Assembly: GCA_963920705.1 (NCBI GenBank)
Contig: OY987232.1
Location: forward strand, 14,075,726-14,139,725
Direction: 5' to 3'
DNA length: 64,000 nt
Source of the DNA: Odiellus spinosus
Lineage: Eukaryota > Arthropoda > Arachnida > Opiliones > Phalangiidae
Shown: piece by piece, positions 1-10,766 of the stretch
Numbering within the stretch: position 1 is the stretch's first letter
How the letters are laid out: the number at the start of each line of letters is the position of its first letter
Translations under genes and position numbers: made by a program
The notes under the pieces: model-generated
Told to the model about the DNA's origin: nothing
The model's input: only the letters and a program-made list of their open reading frames with translations
Database searches by the model: none

Positions 1-356
1 TAATATTAAATCACAAATAAGTAAAACATATATTGTATCATTATTAATTATTATAAAGCGAGGGAAAAACTGTACGATGAGATATTTAAATATTTAAAAA
101 AATCGGGGAAATTGAGAAATTAACGGAAGCGTATTACTTCGAATGTTATTAATCGCCTTTTAAATATTCGATGCAATTTAAATATAATATCGAGCAATTA
201 TTAATTTACACTATAAGAAATTCACCGTAACTATTAGTGCCTAACCTTAATATTACGTCGCCTATGGTAAAAAATATATTAATTAAAAACCCAGTTGGGC
301 TTCCCATCTAGAAGAAAAAGCTATTTGTGGCAGATATTAAGTAACATGAATAATAG
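1..356 (+). repeat. 3' flank of an upstream copy of the tandem gene family
   Basis: This stretch is nearly identical to about 18609-18957, which follows the terminal exon of copy 1, and closely similar to about 35435-35770, which follows copy 3. A more diverged version lies near 26420-26700 after copy 2. The window therefore opens just downstream of another family member (copy 0) whose exons lie outside. The duplicated block is AT-rich and I see no coding sequence in it. Similarity was judged by eye. Confidence 0.8.
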
Positions 357-475
357 ATTTATCACAAGAATATGGAAGAGCTATACCTTTGTCCGCGCGC
401 AAGTCTCAAGCGGATGGAGCCTTCAGAATTATAGATAATTATAGGTATTATAGGTGGTCTGGGAGCCCTGGCTTT
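357..475. other. Junction replacing the promoter and first exon of copy 1
   Basis: In copies 2 and 3 a TATA box and a short non-coding exon precede the stretch that starts around 'tttactgtctac'. Here the 3' flank of copy 0 is followed by about 120 unrelated bases and then directly by that intron sequence (from about 470). No TATA box or GAAAA|GTAAGT donor is present, so the promoter end of copy 1 seems lost. Confidence 0.55.
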
Positions 476-705
476 ACTGTCTACACTGGAAATACCCAGC
501 CATAAATGTATTTACAGGATTTTATTATCCAAAATTTTGGATTATGCAGGATACAAATTAGATTTTATTTGAGAATATTAAAATTATTTCAAATAAATGA
601 TTTTATACCACATATTTAAAGTTATAAAAAACGCGGCTCATTCGAATTAATTTCTAGTTTAATATTTGATTGTAATTTTTTTCATTAGTGGATTATGCCG
701 ATTTA
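470..705 (+). other. Intron 1 remnant of copy 1
   Basis: The bases from about 470 to 605 match 29458-29600 in intron 1 of copy 3 (shared strings 'actgtctac' and 'aaatacccagcca'). The end of the block resembles the right part of the TTAA-flanked MITE seen in the introns of copies 2 and 3 ('aatttctagtttaatatttg'). It shows that copy 1 once had the same 5' layout. Confidence 0.6.
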
Positions 706-727
706 AACAATATGGAATCGATAAAAC

Positions 728-1043
728 CAAGAATCCATCCAGGTTCCATAAGAATATGGGAGAGCCGCGAATCAATAACCATCCTCCCAAACTTGGTAGC
801 AAGAGTTCGTCCGCTTCGAGTCGATTTTTCAAGTAAATTACTCCTGAAATCTATTATTAACCCGCGCCACTAACGACCTTGACATAATATTTTGGGTAAT
901 AAAAATGGAGCCGACCGAAAAAAGATCTAAGCGTACAAATGTTGCGAAAATTGCGGACGAACATTTGTTACAAAGTTTGGGAGGATGGTGCCAGAGGCTA
1001 AAGCTATGCTCCCATATTCTTATGGAACCTGAATGGATTCTTG
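728..1043. mobile_element. Foldback MITE with 7-bp target duplication
   Basis: The ends are inverted repeats of about 90 bases: the left starts CAAGAATCCATCCAGGTTCC and the right is its near-perfect reverse complement ending GGATTCTTG. ATAAAAC flanks both sides (721-727 and 1044-1050), a 7-base direct duplication. There is no coding capacity. It sits in the 5' intron remnant of copy 1. The superfamily is not assigned. Confidence 0.8.
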
Positions 1044-1157
1044 ATAAAACAAATCACTTTAATTGAAATTAAGTTGCATTCTACCCTAGTTAAGAAAGTT
1101 TAAAATGAAAATGTCAAAAATATATATTAGCAATAAATATTATTCTATAAAAGTAAA

Positions 1158-1340
1158 CAACGCCCCATAGCTTAATGCTATCAAGTGATTTGGACTCTTC
1201 TTCGATATTTTGATTCGGGAGAGGGACGGAATATAGGCGGGCCACGCTTGGCTATATTGTCTTCCCTCCAACTCCCCAAAAGGGGCGCTTCCGATTTCAC
1301 TGTTTACGCCGTCTGCGGCCGCTAGAGTGTCTCGAAACAG
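1158..1340. repeat. Dispersed repeat R1, copy 1
   Basis: A GC-richer stretch running from about 'aagtgatttggactcttc' to 'gcggccgctagagtgtctcga' has a second diverged copy at 41150-41330. I see no terminal repeats or coding sequence, so it could be a SINE-like or truncated element of unknown class. Confidence 0.6.
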
Positions 1341-1368
1341 AATCTGAGGGTACATTAGCCACAGTTAT

Positions 1369-1704
1369 CAGAAGCCGATGAAATCTTCCTTTGAAGTATA
1401 CTACTCAAATGTTCGATATAGCGCTCCTCTCTGTATGGGTAAAATTCACAATTTTACGAGATCGGAGGGGTCCTACTTCTTGCCCCCTGTCTACGGAAAA
1501 TTGGAAATTCTCTCTCTCCAAAAACGACGACGTTTTTTGACGAACTCCAAGGCTGCTAGAGATATTCGCTCGACGAACTCCCACTCCGAAAATATTTACC
1601 GTTAGGAGGCGTACGAATCGCGCTTTTTGAAACTAACCCATACCGAGAGGGGTAGACAAGACCAGGGAGTAATAGACTTCAAAGGAGGGTTTCATCGGCT
1701 TCTG
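1369..1704. mobile_element. CAGAAGCC foldback MITE, copy A
   Basis: One of a family found at 1369, 2426, 26730, 38372 and 44902, with a divergent member near 27899. The ends are inverted repeats of about 33 bases, CAGAAGCCGATGAAA... and ...TTTCATCGGCTTCTG. An inner inverted pair (ctctctgtatgggt and acccatacagagag) makes most of the element foldable. It is non-autonomous, with no transposase. CAG termini recall hAT elements, but that is inference. Confidence 0.8.
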
Positions 1705-2425
1705 ATATATAAAATAAAACAACGAAATTAAGATTATAAATCATCTTTTTATTCGTTGTCATATTCAGAAAAAGCAATTTAGTTTTGTTATCGTTGTACG
1801 AATAAGCGAAGTAACGCGATTATAATTGCTTTCATACGCAGAGTATACGTCAATGCTTTTTAATTCTCCTAGCTTTGACAATTAATTATAATTGCAAATG
1901 TACTACATAAAAAGCGGCTTCTCAAATCGAGTTAAAACATCTGTAGCTTTCGTTTCGCGTCGTATAGAAGTTTGAATATCAAAACCGTGAGTTTTTAAAT
2001 TATTTTTCTTATTTTCGAAAAATATAGTTATCCATTTTGATTACGAATTATCCGTTATCCCAAAATTTCAGTTAAAATGAATTTAAATACGAATGAATTT
2101 TATTAGACTGCTATGGAATAGGCCCGCAGTACCCTCGTATAGATAATTCATCAACAATTATTTTAGATTAGGAAAACAATGGCTTTTAAACTCCGCGTAT
2201 AACTAGCGATGTTGTTTCCTTAAAATTAAACATAGGAAGAATCGCAATTGAAAATTGGAAGAGCCGTCTTCTCCTACCTAAAACACCATTTTGTAGGAAG
2301 AGATCTTTATCCGATTCGGGTCAAACCCGTGAAGGAAACAGAAATTAATTGAAGGAGAAAGAGCAATTTAATATTACACTTGATCGTCGGCCCATAACAG
2401 GGGGTGTAGGTTACGGTAGTTGTAG
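1705..2425. other. Intronic AT-rich DNA of copy 1, no gene seen
   Basis: I find no open frame, splice pair or strong repeat here. It lies between two copies of the CAGAAGCC MITE inside what would be intron 1 of copy 1. Confidence 0.4.
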
Positions 2426-2765
2426 GAGAAGTAGATGAAACCCTCCTTTGAAGTCTACTACTCTAATGATCGATATAGCGCTCCTCTCAGTATGGGTAAA
2501 ATTTTCAATTTTTAAGAGATCGTAGGGGTCCTACTTCATACCCCCTTCTACGGAAAATTGGGAATTCTCTCTCTCTCCACAAACGACGACGTTTTTTTGA
2601 CGAACTCCAAGGCTGCTAGAGATATTCGCTCGACGAACTCCCGCTTCGAAAATATCTACCGTTAGGAGGCGTACGAATCGCGATTTTTGAAACTAACCCA
2701 TACAGAGAGGGGTAGACAAGACCAGGGAGTAATAGACTTCAAAGAAGGGTTACAATGGCCTTCTG
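2426..2765. mobile_element. CAGAAGCC foldback MITE, copy B (decayed ends)
   Basis: It aligns over its length with copy A, with degenerate ends (gagaagtagatg for cagaagccgatg; acaatggccttctg at the right). The body, from 'tcctttgaagtctacta' to 'agacttcaaagaaggg', is intact. Confidence 0.75.
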
Positions 2766-2783
2766 GTGGTAGTAATAGTAGTA

Positions 2784-3268
2784 GAGCTCGTATACTTTTT
2801 AATAATTGGATAAAATGTACTAAATTCTGATGTATATTATCTGTATGATTAAAAATAGACTATTTTTCATTCGAATTAACTTAGTAAAAAACAATTCATA
2901 TCCGTTTTTATCCAAAAATGGCCTTATCTTAGAATATTATCCGCGTTATACGTTCGGATAAAAAAATTCAAAATTTATTTTCGTGAAAAATATTGAAAAA
3001 AAAGATGATTTAAAATCTTAGTTTCGTTGTTTTATTTAAATCCTTCAAATTATGTCAATTTGAAATATTTTTCTTATATTTTAGACTAATTCTGGAAACG
3101 TGAATTTTCTTATCCATCGTTATACGTTTGAAAACGAGTAATTTGTTCGTAGAAAAAGCGCCAAACGCTTATCTTCGGGTAAACCTTATACATTTAACAA
3201 TTATCCGAAAATAAAATATCAGAAAATATACGAATAACAGAAGATAATGGATATCCGATTCCGAACAA
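2784..3268. mobile_element. Decayed AGCTCGGAAT foldback element
   Basis: The left end ('agagctcgtatac') and right end ('tatccgattccgaac') match the ends of the better preserved element at 43486-44023. The interior is AT-rich with repeated 'ttatccg' and 'cggata' motifs on both strands. No coding sequence. The remainder up to exon 2 (3269-3566) shows nothing recognisable. Confidence 0.5.
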
Positions 3269-3566
3269 AATAGCGTCACAATGGGCTCTCGGGGTGTGGA
3301 TTATATTATGAGCTGGGCCATCTTGTTTCTCCTTTATTCACTGTTTTGAGATCTATTTCATAACGCCCTTTAGCAAATTTGAAATTCTCTATCATCTTAT
3401 ACCGAGGAAGGGGATTATCGACGTTTAATAATTGGTTACTCTCCCGAAAAAGATTATCGCGTTGAATAATCAATGCAGTGTAATTCATCTCATCCGCTTT
3501 TGATTATAAAATATAACCATCGATTAAAAAGATAAATTTAATTATCGACTGTTTTTTCCAAATCAG

Positions 3567-3677
3567 GTGTTAAAATCTGAAAGATGCTATCCAACCAAAT
3601 GATCCACCGTTTTACTTTACGATTCGTCGTGTTCGTAGCCATGGCCCTTCTTCTGGCAAACGCAGCTTATTCCCAGA
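3567..3677 (+). pseudogene. Copy 1 signal-peptide exon
   Basis: The acceptor 'ccaaatcag' is followed by 'gtgttaaaatctgaaag' and an ATG at 3584, the same leader as in copies 2 and 3. The exon encodes about 31 residues starting MLSNQMIHRF and ending in a hydrophobic stretch (FVVFVAMALLLANAAYS) typical of a cleaved signal peptide. It ends in phase 1 before a GTAATT donor. It differs from copies 2 and 3 at several codons without a stop. The downstream 30-base exon of the other copies is missing: intron homology stops near 3740 and foreign sequence follows. With the promoter also gone, I call the copy a probable pseudogene, though the exon itself is open. Confidence 0.65.
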
Positions 3678-3894
3678 GTAATTAAAATGAAAAAACCAAT
3701 CAAGTCAAATCATATTTTTTGCGCACTTTTTTAATATTATTCCCCGCGTCCCTGACAGGTCGTAGTCTCTAATTTTAGGGCCTCAAAGTGGCTAAGGCTT
3801 AGGGAAAACCAATAATACGTATAATGTTTCTCTCGTGAAAAGGCGTTTAAAGAAACTAGGAAGTCTGGGTTCGAGAATTTAGAATTAAAGGGAG

Positions 3895-4387
3895 ACTGAA
3901 GAAAATCCTGTGTAAAAAGCGTTCACTTAATTTTTGGATTTCTTAGACCATAAAATATATTATTTAGTAGCAAAAAAAAGGTTGACTACCATTTTGAATC
4001 ACGCTCTGGAGTTATGGGGAGGCGAACCAATCAATCTCGTCTTCTTATTCCTATAGTATAAGGGAAAGTCCCCAAAAGATGGCGCCACATTTCCCACAAA
4101 AATCGATATCAATTCGAGAAAAGTATTCGGAGACTGTGGCGCCATCTAACAAAATACGTAAGACTTTCCCAAAGAAAACTTCTGATTGGCTGGCCTCCCG
4201 TTTGGCACATTAACAAAGATGGCGGACAGTTTAAATATGTCAGGGGGTAAAATGCTCATTTTAAACGTTAATTTCAATGAAATTAAGTAAAATAAAAGTA
4301 TTTCAAAGGCAGCAAAGAGTTCTTTAGATGAATCACCATTTTATTATCAAAATAAAGCTTTTCGTATATCCTTCAGTCTCCCTTTAA
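3895..4387. mobile_element. TTAA-flanked MITE (AGGGAGACTGAAG ends)
   Basis: TTAA at 3895 and 4384 flanks inverted ends AGGGAGACTGAAG and CTTCAGTCTCCCT. An inner inverted pair (agatggcgccaca / tgtggcgccatct) lies near 4078-4146. A TTAA target is characteristic of piggyBac-type elements; no transposase is present. It sits where the 30-base exon of copy 1 should be. Confidence 0.75.
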
Positions 4388-4632
4388 ATTGTTTTTAGGG
4401 TAAAATAAAAAACGATCTCCTTTTGTGTCCAAAAGTGTTTCCAAATAATGGTAGTTTAGTTGTTTTGGAAATAATTAAATAGCCAATCAAAGAACAGCAT
4501 TAGTCACGTGAGCTTAAGACGTAATAAAAAGGAAACTAAGATCAACTTACTAATTAAGGTGGTAATCAAATTTTAAAAGTGAACAAATAAATATCTTTTC
4601 ATGATTGCGTAAAAAAATGGATTCAGCAATTA
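4388..4632. other. Intronic DNA of copy 1, nothing recognised
   Basis: AT-rich sequence between a MITE and the mariner-type element. No exon or repeat was found. Confidence 0.35.
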
Positions 4633-5089
4633 TACAGGGTGTTTTAGAAAGGTTTGGAAAAAATGAAGGGGGTTCTTTGTGGGGTCAGACTGAGTGAAAA
4701 AGATTTATGAACCTTTAGTCTCACGCGCTGTGTTGCGTAGTTATGAGCCCTTGAAAATAGTCCTCAAAAAACGAAAAAAGACCGAAAGGTGTAGGTAAGA
4801 TTGAGCCTTTGACCATTATTGTTTTTCAATTTAATTGTGCATAAGCTAATTATCGAGAGATAAGTTAAACAAGGTGTTTATTTACTAAAAAAAGCGTATT
4901 AACATGTTTAGGAGTGTGCAATCATTAACTTTGGTCAGAAGTACTTGAACTCAAAGTGTGGAATATTACGTGTGTTGCGGGTGTTGAAAAGGGAATTTTA
5001 CAAGACACCATTAATTACCATAATTATCAATTGTTTAATAATCGGAATCATAAGTATTTACAACAAGTTGGGAAACCAAAATATAACCT

Positions 5090-6760
5090 CCCCGACCCCG
5101 ACGTTAAGGTAATCTAACCTAACCTAACCCTACCTAAAATAAAAGATGAAAAGAAATGTAGAGTATTGGATGAGTAGAAGAAACAGCGAAATAGGCAAAA
5201 TATTATATCACATTGAACCTATATGCATTTCTTCAGTATACCAACACAACCCTAAATAATTCTCTACTTAAAACCAAACCTAACTAGAGAAAAAAAGGAA
5301 AATAAATAAGATATAACCACATAGATTTCAAGATAAATAATCCAGTCCATAATTCAGTATTAAAACAAAAAAATCAGAATTAAGACAACTGAAATTAGCA
5401 ATCTTTGGTAATATGTAAAATAGCCCTTACACGAACAATTTAAGTAAAGCAAATTATCAAATAAACGCCAAATAAGTCAATTAATTAAAATTAAAAATAT
5501 TAATCTTACCACTACCAAATAGCGGGCAGAAAACACAGACATCAAGATAACATTAGCAAAATAAATTTTCAACACCGGTAATCCTGAGAACTAGATTCTA
5601 CAAAATCTTCTGGAATAATAAATTTATTTTAATCTAAAAAATATAAAATCTTAAAAAAAATATCTATACAAATAACATATTGATAAACCAATTAAAATTA
5701 GATGCGAAAAACATTTAATCTCGATATGAGATTAAATACACAAGGTCAAGGTTCTTCTTTTAAAACCATATCAGAATTTTGACGGTTGTAGAGTATTTGT
5801 AGACCAAGTAACGTGAAAAGGCAAAATGTTATATCAAATTGAACCTATACATGGCTTCAGTATACAACACAAGTTGTGAAACAAACGTTATTTTACGTGA
5901 CTACACACTAGCTAAAACATCACCGAAAATAAACGACAGTAGGCATTAATAACTCTTTTACGAAAACAAAAAATTACTACAGAGAAAAATGAGTCAGAAA
6001 AAAAAAACCTTTTGATTTCCAAACTAATATTTCAGTCACAACTCAGTAATAAAAATTAGAGTTCAGGTCAATGAAAATATACCAAAAATGTCCAAACAAA
6101 TAATAAACGCATCAAATAAATGATTCAAATTCAAAATTACTTCCTTACCAATAAATTGTATTCAAACGAATGAAACTTAATTTAAAATTTCAACGAGTCA
6201 AATCTCTAGAGAACAAACTTCGTCGAAGATTTCAAAAGAAATGAAACGATTTTACGTTCAATAAATTAAAATTTAGATAAGCAAGGTCAAGGTCCCTCAG
6301 TAAAATCATATCGGCGTTAAGAAAACTAGAGTATTTGTAGACCAAGTAACGTCATTAGGCAAAATATTTGATCAAATCAAGTTATGACCTCGGTATCGTC
6401 ATATAACCGTAAATAAACATATTCAATAAACAATTAACGAATAAGCTTTCCGCATAACACGCTAAACTACGAACTGTGACGTACAATTTCGCTTTTTGGT
6501 GCTACACGACCTACAGATACCTTATAAGCCTACGTCTAAAAACACGTTTTTTGGTGATAATGCTGTGAGTAAAGAATAGATGTTTCTCTTTTGGCCCTAC
6601 CATAAATTTTTTATATTTTTTTTTCTGACAGGGCAGGCCTGAGTAAAAATATACCAAGTTGTGAAACAAACGTCATTTTACGTGACTCCACACTAGCTAA
6701 AATGTTACCGGAAATACACGACAGTAGGCATTAAAAGCCTGGTTCTATTATACTTAATTG
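5090..6760. repeat. Degenerate repeated modules inside the mariner composite
   Basis: A module near 'agagtatttgtagaccaagtaacg...ggcaaaat' recurs at about 5160, 5790 and 6330, giving a spacing of roughly 540-630 bases. A second module, 'aagttgtgaaacaaacgt...gacagtaggcatta', occurs at about 5868-5950 and 6653-6738. No open frame was found. A short (CCTAA)n-like run at 5113-5135 lies just before. Confidence 0.5.
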
Positions 6761-6964
6761 GGATTAACATTAAATTCATGTATGAAAAAGTGTGAAACTA
6801 AAACTAGCAGTCATCACGAGATCCAATCACGTGATTCTTTTCCTCACTCTGTCTACATTTCACTCTTGGGTCAACCATATCATACATGACTATTAAAACA
6901 CGAGAAATTTCAATGTCAATCCGGTTTAAGAAAGTTCGTCAATTGTTAATTGTGGCATGACTAA

Positions 6965-7530
6965 AGCCGGATTCACACAGACCTATTTTCACGCTTTTCA
7001 CGGTCACGCGCGAGGGGCAATGGGCAAACCACTCTTGGAATCAGGTGTACAAACTAAATGGAATCACGCGAATCGATTCGGAATCAGGAGAATCGATACG
7101 GAATCACGCGAATCGATTCGGAATCACGCGAATCGATTCGGAATCAGGAGAATCGATACGGAATCACGCGAATCGATTCGGAATCACGCGAATCGATTCG
7201 GAATCACGAGAATCGATACGGAATCACGCGAATCGATACGGAATCACGCGAATCGATTCGGAATCACGCGAATCGATTCGGAATCACGCGAATCGATTCG
7301 GAATCACGAGAATCGATTCGGAATCACGAGAATCGATTCGGAATCACGCGAATCACGAATCAATTCGGAATCACGCGAATTGATTCGGAATCACTGACGA
7401 TCAAATGAATCTGGAATCAGGTGTACAAAATTTTTCTAGAGTGGTTTGCAACTCGCTCGCGCGTGCTAATGGTACTTCTATGAGTTCACGAGCGTGAAAC
7501 GCGTAAAAACAGGTCTGTGTGTATCCGCGT
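6965..7530. mobile_element. TAA-flanked foldback element with minisatellite core
   Basis: The ends are inverted repeats: left AGCCGGATTCACACAGACCT, right its near complement ending ATCCGCGT, with further inverted pairs (gcaaaccactct / agagtggtttgc) bracketing the core. TAA at 6962-6964 and 7531-7533 fits a TWA target as used by PIF/Harbinger elements. The core is a tandem array of about 20-base units (7061-7400). No transposase. Confidence 0.7.
7061..7400. repeat. 20-bp minisatellite GAATCACGCGAATCGATTCG
   Basis: About 17 units of a 20-base repeat vary mainly at two places (acgcg/acgag/aggag and gattcg/gatacg). The open frames here in all three phases are a by-product of the repeat (ESRESIRNHANRFGITRID-type translation), not genes. 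Confidence 0.9.
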
Positions 7531-8439
7531 TAACCTGGTTCGCTCTGCGCATGTACACAATTTCGCACGAAATACATTTGCGAAACGCGCGAAAATTATA
7601 AAAAAATTAATTTGAAAATCCGTGCCAGTAATTAAAACCAAATACGCCACTGTTTGCAAGTTTGCCAGAAGATTACGATATTTCCCCATACATGAAGCTG
7701 ATTCTCCCAAGAATATCAAAAAAAATCACATTGATATTTTCCATGCGTAAAGAGGTTTCCGACTTCAAATTTAGTGCTCTACACATACTCGCGTGCTGGC
7801 GAACTCGATTTTACACGTGTCACAAATACACTGGAAACCTACTCTACTTCTGTTCGAGGAGAGTTTTCACGACTATCATTTTTCTTAAGTGGTTTAACAT
7901 TATGCATAAATCCGCCTCAGCTTCAAATCTTATACACCAATTCCCCTTGAACTGGTTAAAAATTCACCGAGTATAATCGAAGTTATTATTGTCTTATCTC
8001 TTATCTAAATTATGTTGTTTCAATCTTCCATACCCGTGTAAACGCACCTTTATTTAAGTTCTTCAATCCACCCCAAGTTTGCACCAGAGATAAGCCTATA
8101 CTGCCCGTTATACCTTTGCTTTTTCGAGTAAATGATATATATGGAAAATAGCTTAGGCGCATGCTGCCAACTAAAACTGCCATTAATCGGTCAAATTTCT
8201 TTAAATTTTTGCATAAATTCTCAAATAACTTCTAAACTATCTCGAATTTTAAATTAATTTTTCGACTTTCTAATTAATTAGCTTAAGATGAACCATTTTA
8301 ATATTTTTAATTATAATATAAATTAATATTGCGTTTCATTTCCCTAAACAATATCAAACAAAATCACCCCATGAGGCTAATTTGCATACGTTCCAAAAAG
8401 ATACTATATAAACCTTTCGAAGGGCTATATTAATCGAAG
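7531..8439. other. No gene recognised
   Basis: Moderately AT-rich sequence within the mariner composite. One open stretch on the plus strand (7662-7976) lacks any recognisable motif and I do not call it a gene. Confidence 0.35.
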
Positions 8440-9010
8440 TAACCGTGCGTGATGGCCATGAAGTTAGGGGGAAACCCCCCCCCCCCTTTCAATGTCTTGC
8501 TGATTCTTGATCTCTAGGCGCTTGGCGACGCAATTTACCCATTGGTGGGGCGATGTTTGGAGTCAGTGGAAGGTTGATGTGAACTGTACTAGTGGGGACG
8601 CCTCGCTAGTATGGAACGCTGAGATCGGAAACTGGAGGTTGGACCTTGATGCGGGGATGGTCGGAGGTGATTATGACAGTGGGAGACGTCCCATTGCTTA
8701 TAATCGCCTTCGGCTGTTCAGCATCAAGGTTCGACCGTAAAGTGGATGGTGGAATGCGATGATGTGCAATGGGAGACGTCCTGTTGTATGTCTTTGCACG
8801 ACACTTGAAACTCAATGTGGCAGCCACGCTTAAAGGAGGTAATTCCCCGGAATTGAACGATAAGCTGGTATGATTACGTCTCTAGACTTTTGGCTCCACG
8901 AGCTAGGTCACGTGACTTCCGTTTACACAGGATATCCGCTTACACAGACAGACACACAGACAGAAACGACCAGTGTAACACCTCCCCCTGAACTAAAGTT
9001 CAGTCGGGGA
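8440..9010. other. GC-rich patch of unknown origin
   Basis: Base composition is clearly higher in G+C than the surroundings. It holds a run of C (from about 8476), two copies of 'tgggagacgtcc' (8681 and 8770) and a short ACAGACAGACACACAGACAG tract near 8944. The last part has 'ctccccctgaactaaagttcag' with a short inverted repeat ('cctcccc...ggggagg'). It may be the tail of a retroelement, but no conserved domain is readable. Confidence 0.3.
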
Positions 9011-9014
9011 GGTA

Positions 9015-9826
9015 AAAATTGTTCGAAATGCATTCCGTCAGCGTTGATACACACTTGAGCCCGTCTAATAAATGATTATCTAACTCGTTCGAAGATCCCT
9101 TGTGTGTTGCGTATGGTTTCGCAGGCATTAATAATCCTTTGACGTAGATCTTCCACGTCACGCACAAAGTCCTTAAGGTGGCCCCAAAGAAAGAAATCAC
9201 AAGGGTTTAGGTTCGGAGATCTGGCTGGCCACTCAACCTTTCCGCCTCAACCAATCCACCTCAAATTGAATGTTTCATTAAGGAAGGCCCTGACTAGGAG
9301 AGAAACATAAGGTGGTGCACCGTCGTGCATAAAACACATGTCTCGTCTCAAGGCCAATGGTACGTCTTCAAGAAGCTCTAACAGATTGTCTTGAAGAAAC
9401 GGGAGGTATGCCTCACCATTAAGCCTTGGCTGCAAAAAGAATAATCCAATTAAATGGTCACCAACAATTCCGCACCAGACGTTTAAGCTGAATTGAACTT
9501 GGTGAGCCCTAACACTTGTAGCGTGGGGGTTTTGTTTCGCCCATTGATGCCTGTTGTGCAGGTTCAATATGCAGTCACGAGAAAAAAAGAATGGTCCAAT
9601 TAAATGGTCATCAACAATTCCGCACCAGACGTTTAAGCTGAATTGAACTTGGTGAGCCCTAACACTTGTAGCGTGGGGTTTTGTTGCGCCCACTGATGCC
9701 TGTTGTGCATGTTGTGCATGTTCAATATGCCATCACGGGAAAAATGGCCTCATCCGTAACTAAAAGATTTTGGGGTAAGTTGATGTCTTGATGTTGAGCG
9801 ATAAACCACTGACAAAAGTCCAGTCT
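9015..9826 (-). pseudogene. Broken DUF4817/DDE mariner-type transposase, minus-strand copy
   Basis: This is the reverse complement of the 3' part of the plus-strand copy at 9829-10766. The minus frame at 9247-9693 reads typical family motifs: W.QQN/KQNPHAT, VRAHQVQFSLNVWCGIV, a ...RLNGEAYLPFLQDNLLELLEDVPL block and MHDGAPP, which holds the second catalytic Asp of a DDE nuclease. About 170 bases are duplicated head to tail inside it (9425-9590 and 9595-9720), so the VWCGIV block is read twice. It has no complete N-terminus and is truncated at the duplication boundary. Confidence 0.75.
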
Positions 9827-9828
9827 TC

Positions 9829-10766
9829 TCCGTAATCAACAAACTATCCAAACTGTCGACAGACGTTTGAGGGAAGGTGGACATATCCAACCGGCGCGAC
9901 GCGGTGCTGTAGCTCCAGACGTTCCTGAAGAGGTGGAGGAACAAGTACTCACCATTTTCGACGAAGATCCAGGAACAAGCACTAGGCGAGTTGGACGCCA
10001 ATTGGGAGTAAGTCACGTTCTTATCTGGTGAATACTCCGAGGACATCAGTTTCACCCTTACCATCTACAGAATGTCCAAGCCCTTAACGAAACGGATTAC
10101 CCGAGCAGACTGGACTTTTGTCAGTGGTTTATCGCTCAACATCAAGACATCAACTTACCCCAAAACCTTTTAGTTACGGATCAGGCCAATTTTTCCCGTG
10201 ATGGCATATTGAACATGCACTACAGGCATCAGTGGGCGCAACAAAACCCCACGCTACAAGTGTTAGGGCTCACCAAGTTCAATTCAGCTTAAACGTCTGG
10301 TGCGGAATTGTTGATGACCATTTAATTGGACCATTCTTTTTGCAGCCAAGGCTTAAAAGGTGAGGCATATCTCCCGTTTCTTCAAGACAATCTGTTCGAG
10401 CTTCTTGAAGACGTACCATTGGCCTTGAGACGAGACATGTGGCTTATGCACGACGGTACACCACCTCATTTTTCTCTCCTAGTTAGGGCCTTCCTAAATG
10501 AAACATTCCCTTTGAGTTGGATTGGTCGTGGCGGAACGGTTGCGTGACCAGCCATATCTCCGGACCTAAACCCTTGTTATTTCTTTCTTTGAGGCCACCT
10601 TAAGGACTTTTGTTTATGTTAGTGAAGTGCGTGACGTGGAAGATCTACGTCAAAGGATTATTGATGCCTGTGAAACCATACGCAACGCACGAGTTAGATA
10701 ATCATTTATTAGACGGGCTCAAGTGTGTATCAACGCTGACGGAATGCATTTCGAACAATTTTTGTA
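9829..10766 (+). pseudogene. Broken DUF4817/DDE mariner-type transposase, plus-strand copy
   Basis: Translating across frames gives, in order, a helix-turn-helix-like region (RRLREGGHIQP... then GTSTRRVGRQLGVSH), the first catalytic Asp region (LLVTDQANFSRDG), then MHDGTPPHFSLLVRAFLNE and the WIGRGG block that normally precedes the last catalytic acidic residue. Stops interrupt it after GVSHVLIW, after KFNSA and after GRGGTVA, and at least one frameshift lies near 10340. The family is common in insect genomes. It is a dead copy in inverted orientation to its neighbour. Confidence 0.8.

Noticed and set aside
5113..5135. CCTAA repeats as a telomere tract
   Set aside because: There are only about three imperfect units inside a transposon.
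6957..7408. Three overlapping open frames of 112-146 codons
   Set aside because: All are translations of the 20-base minisatellite in its three phases.
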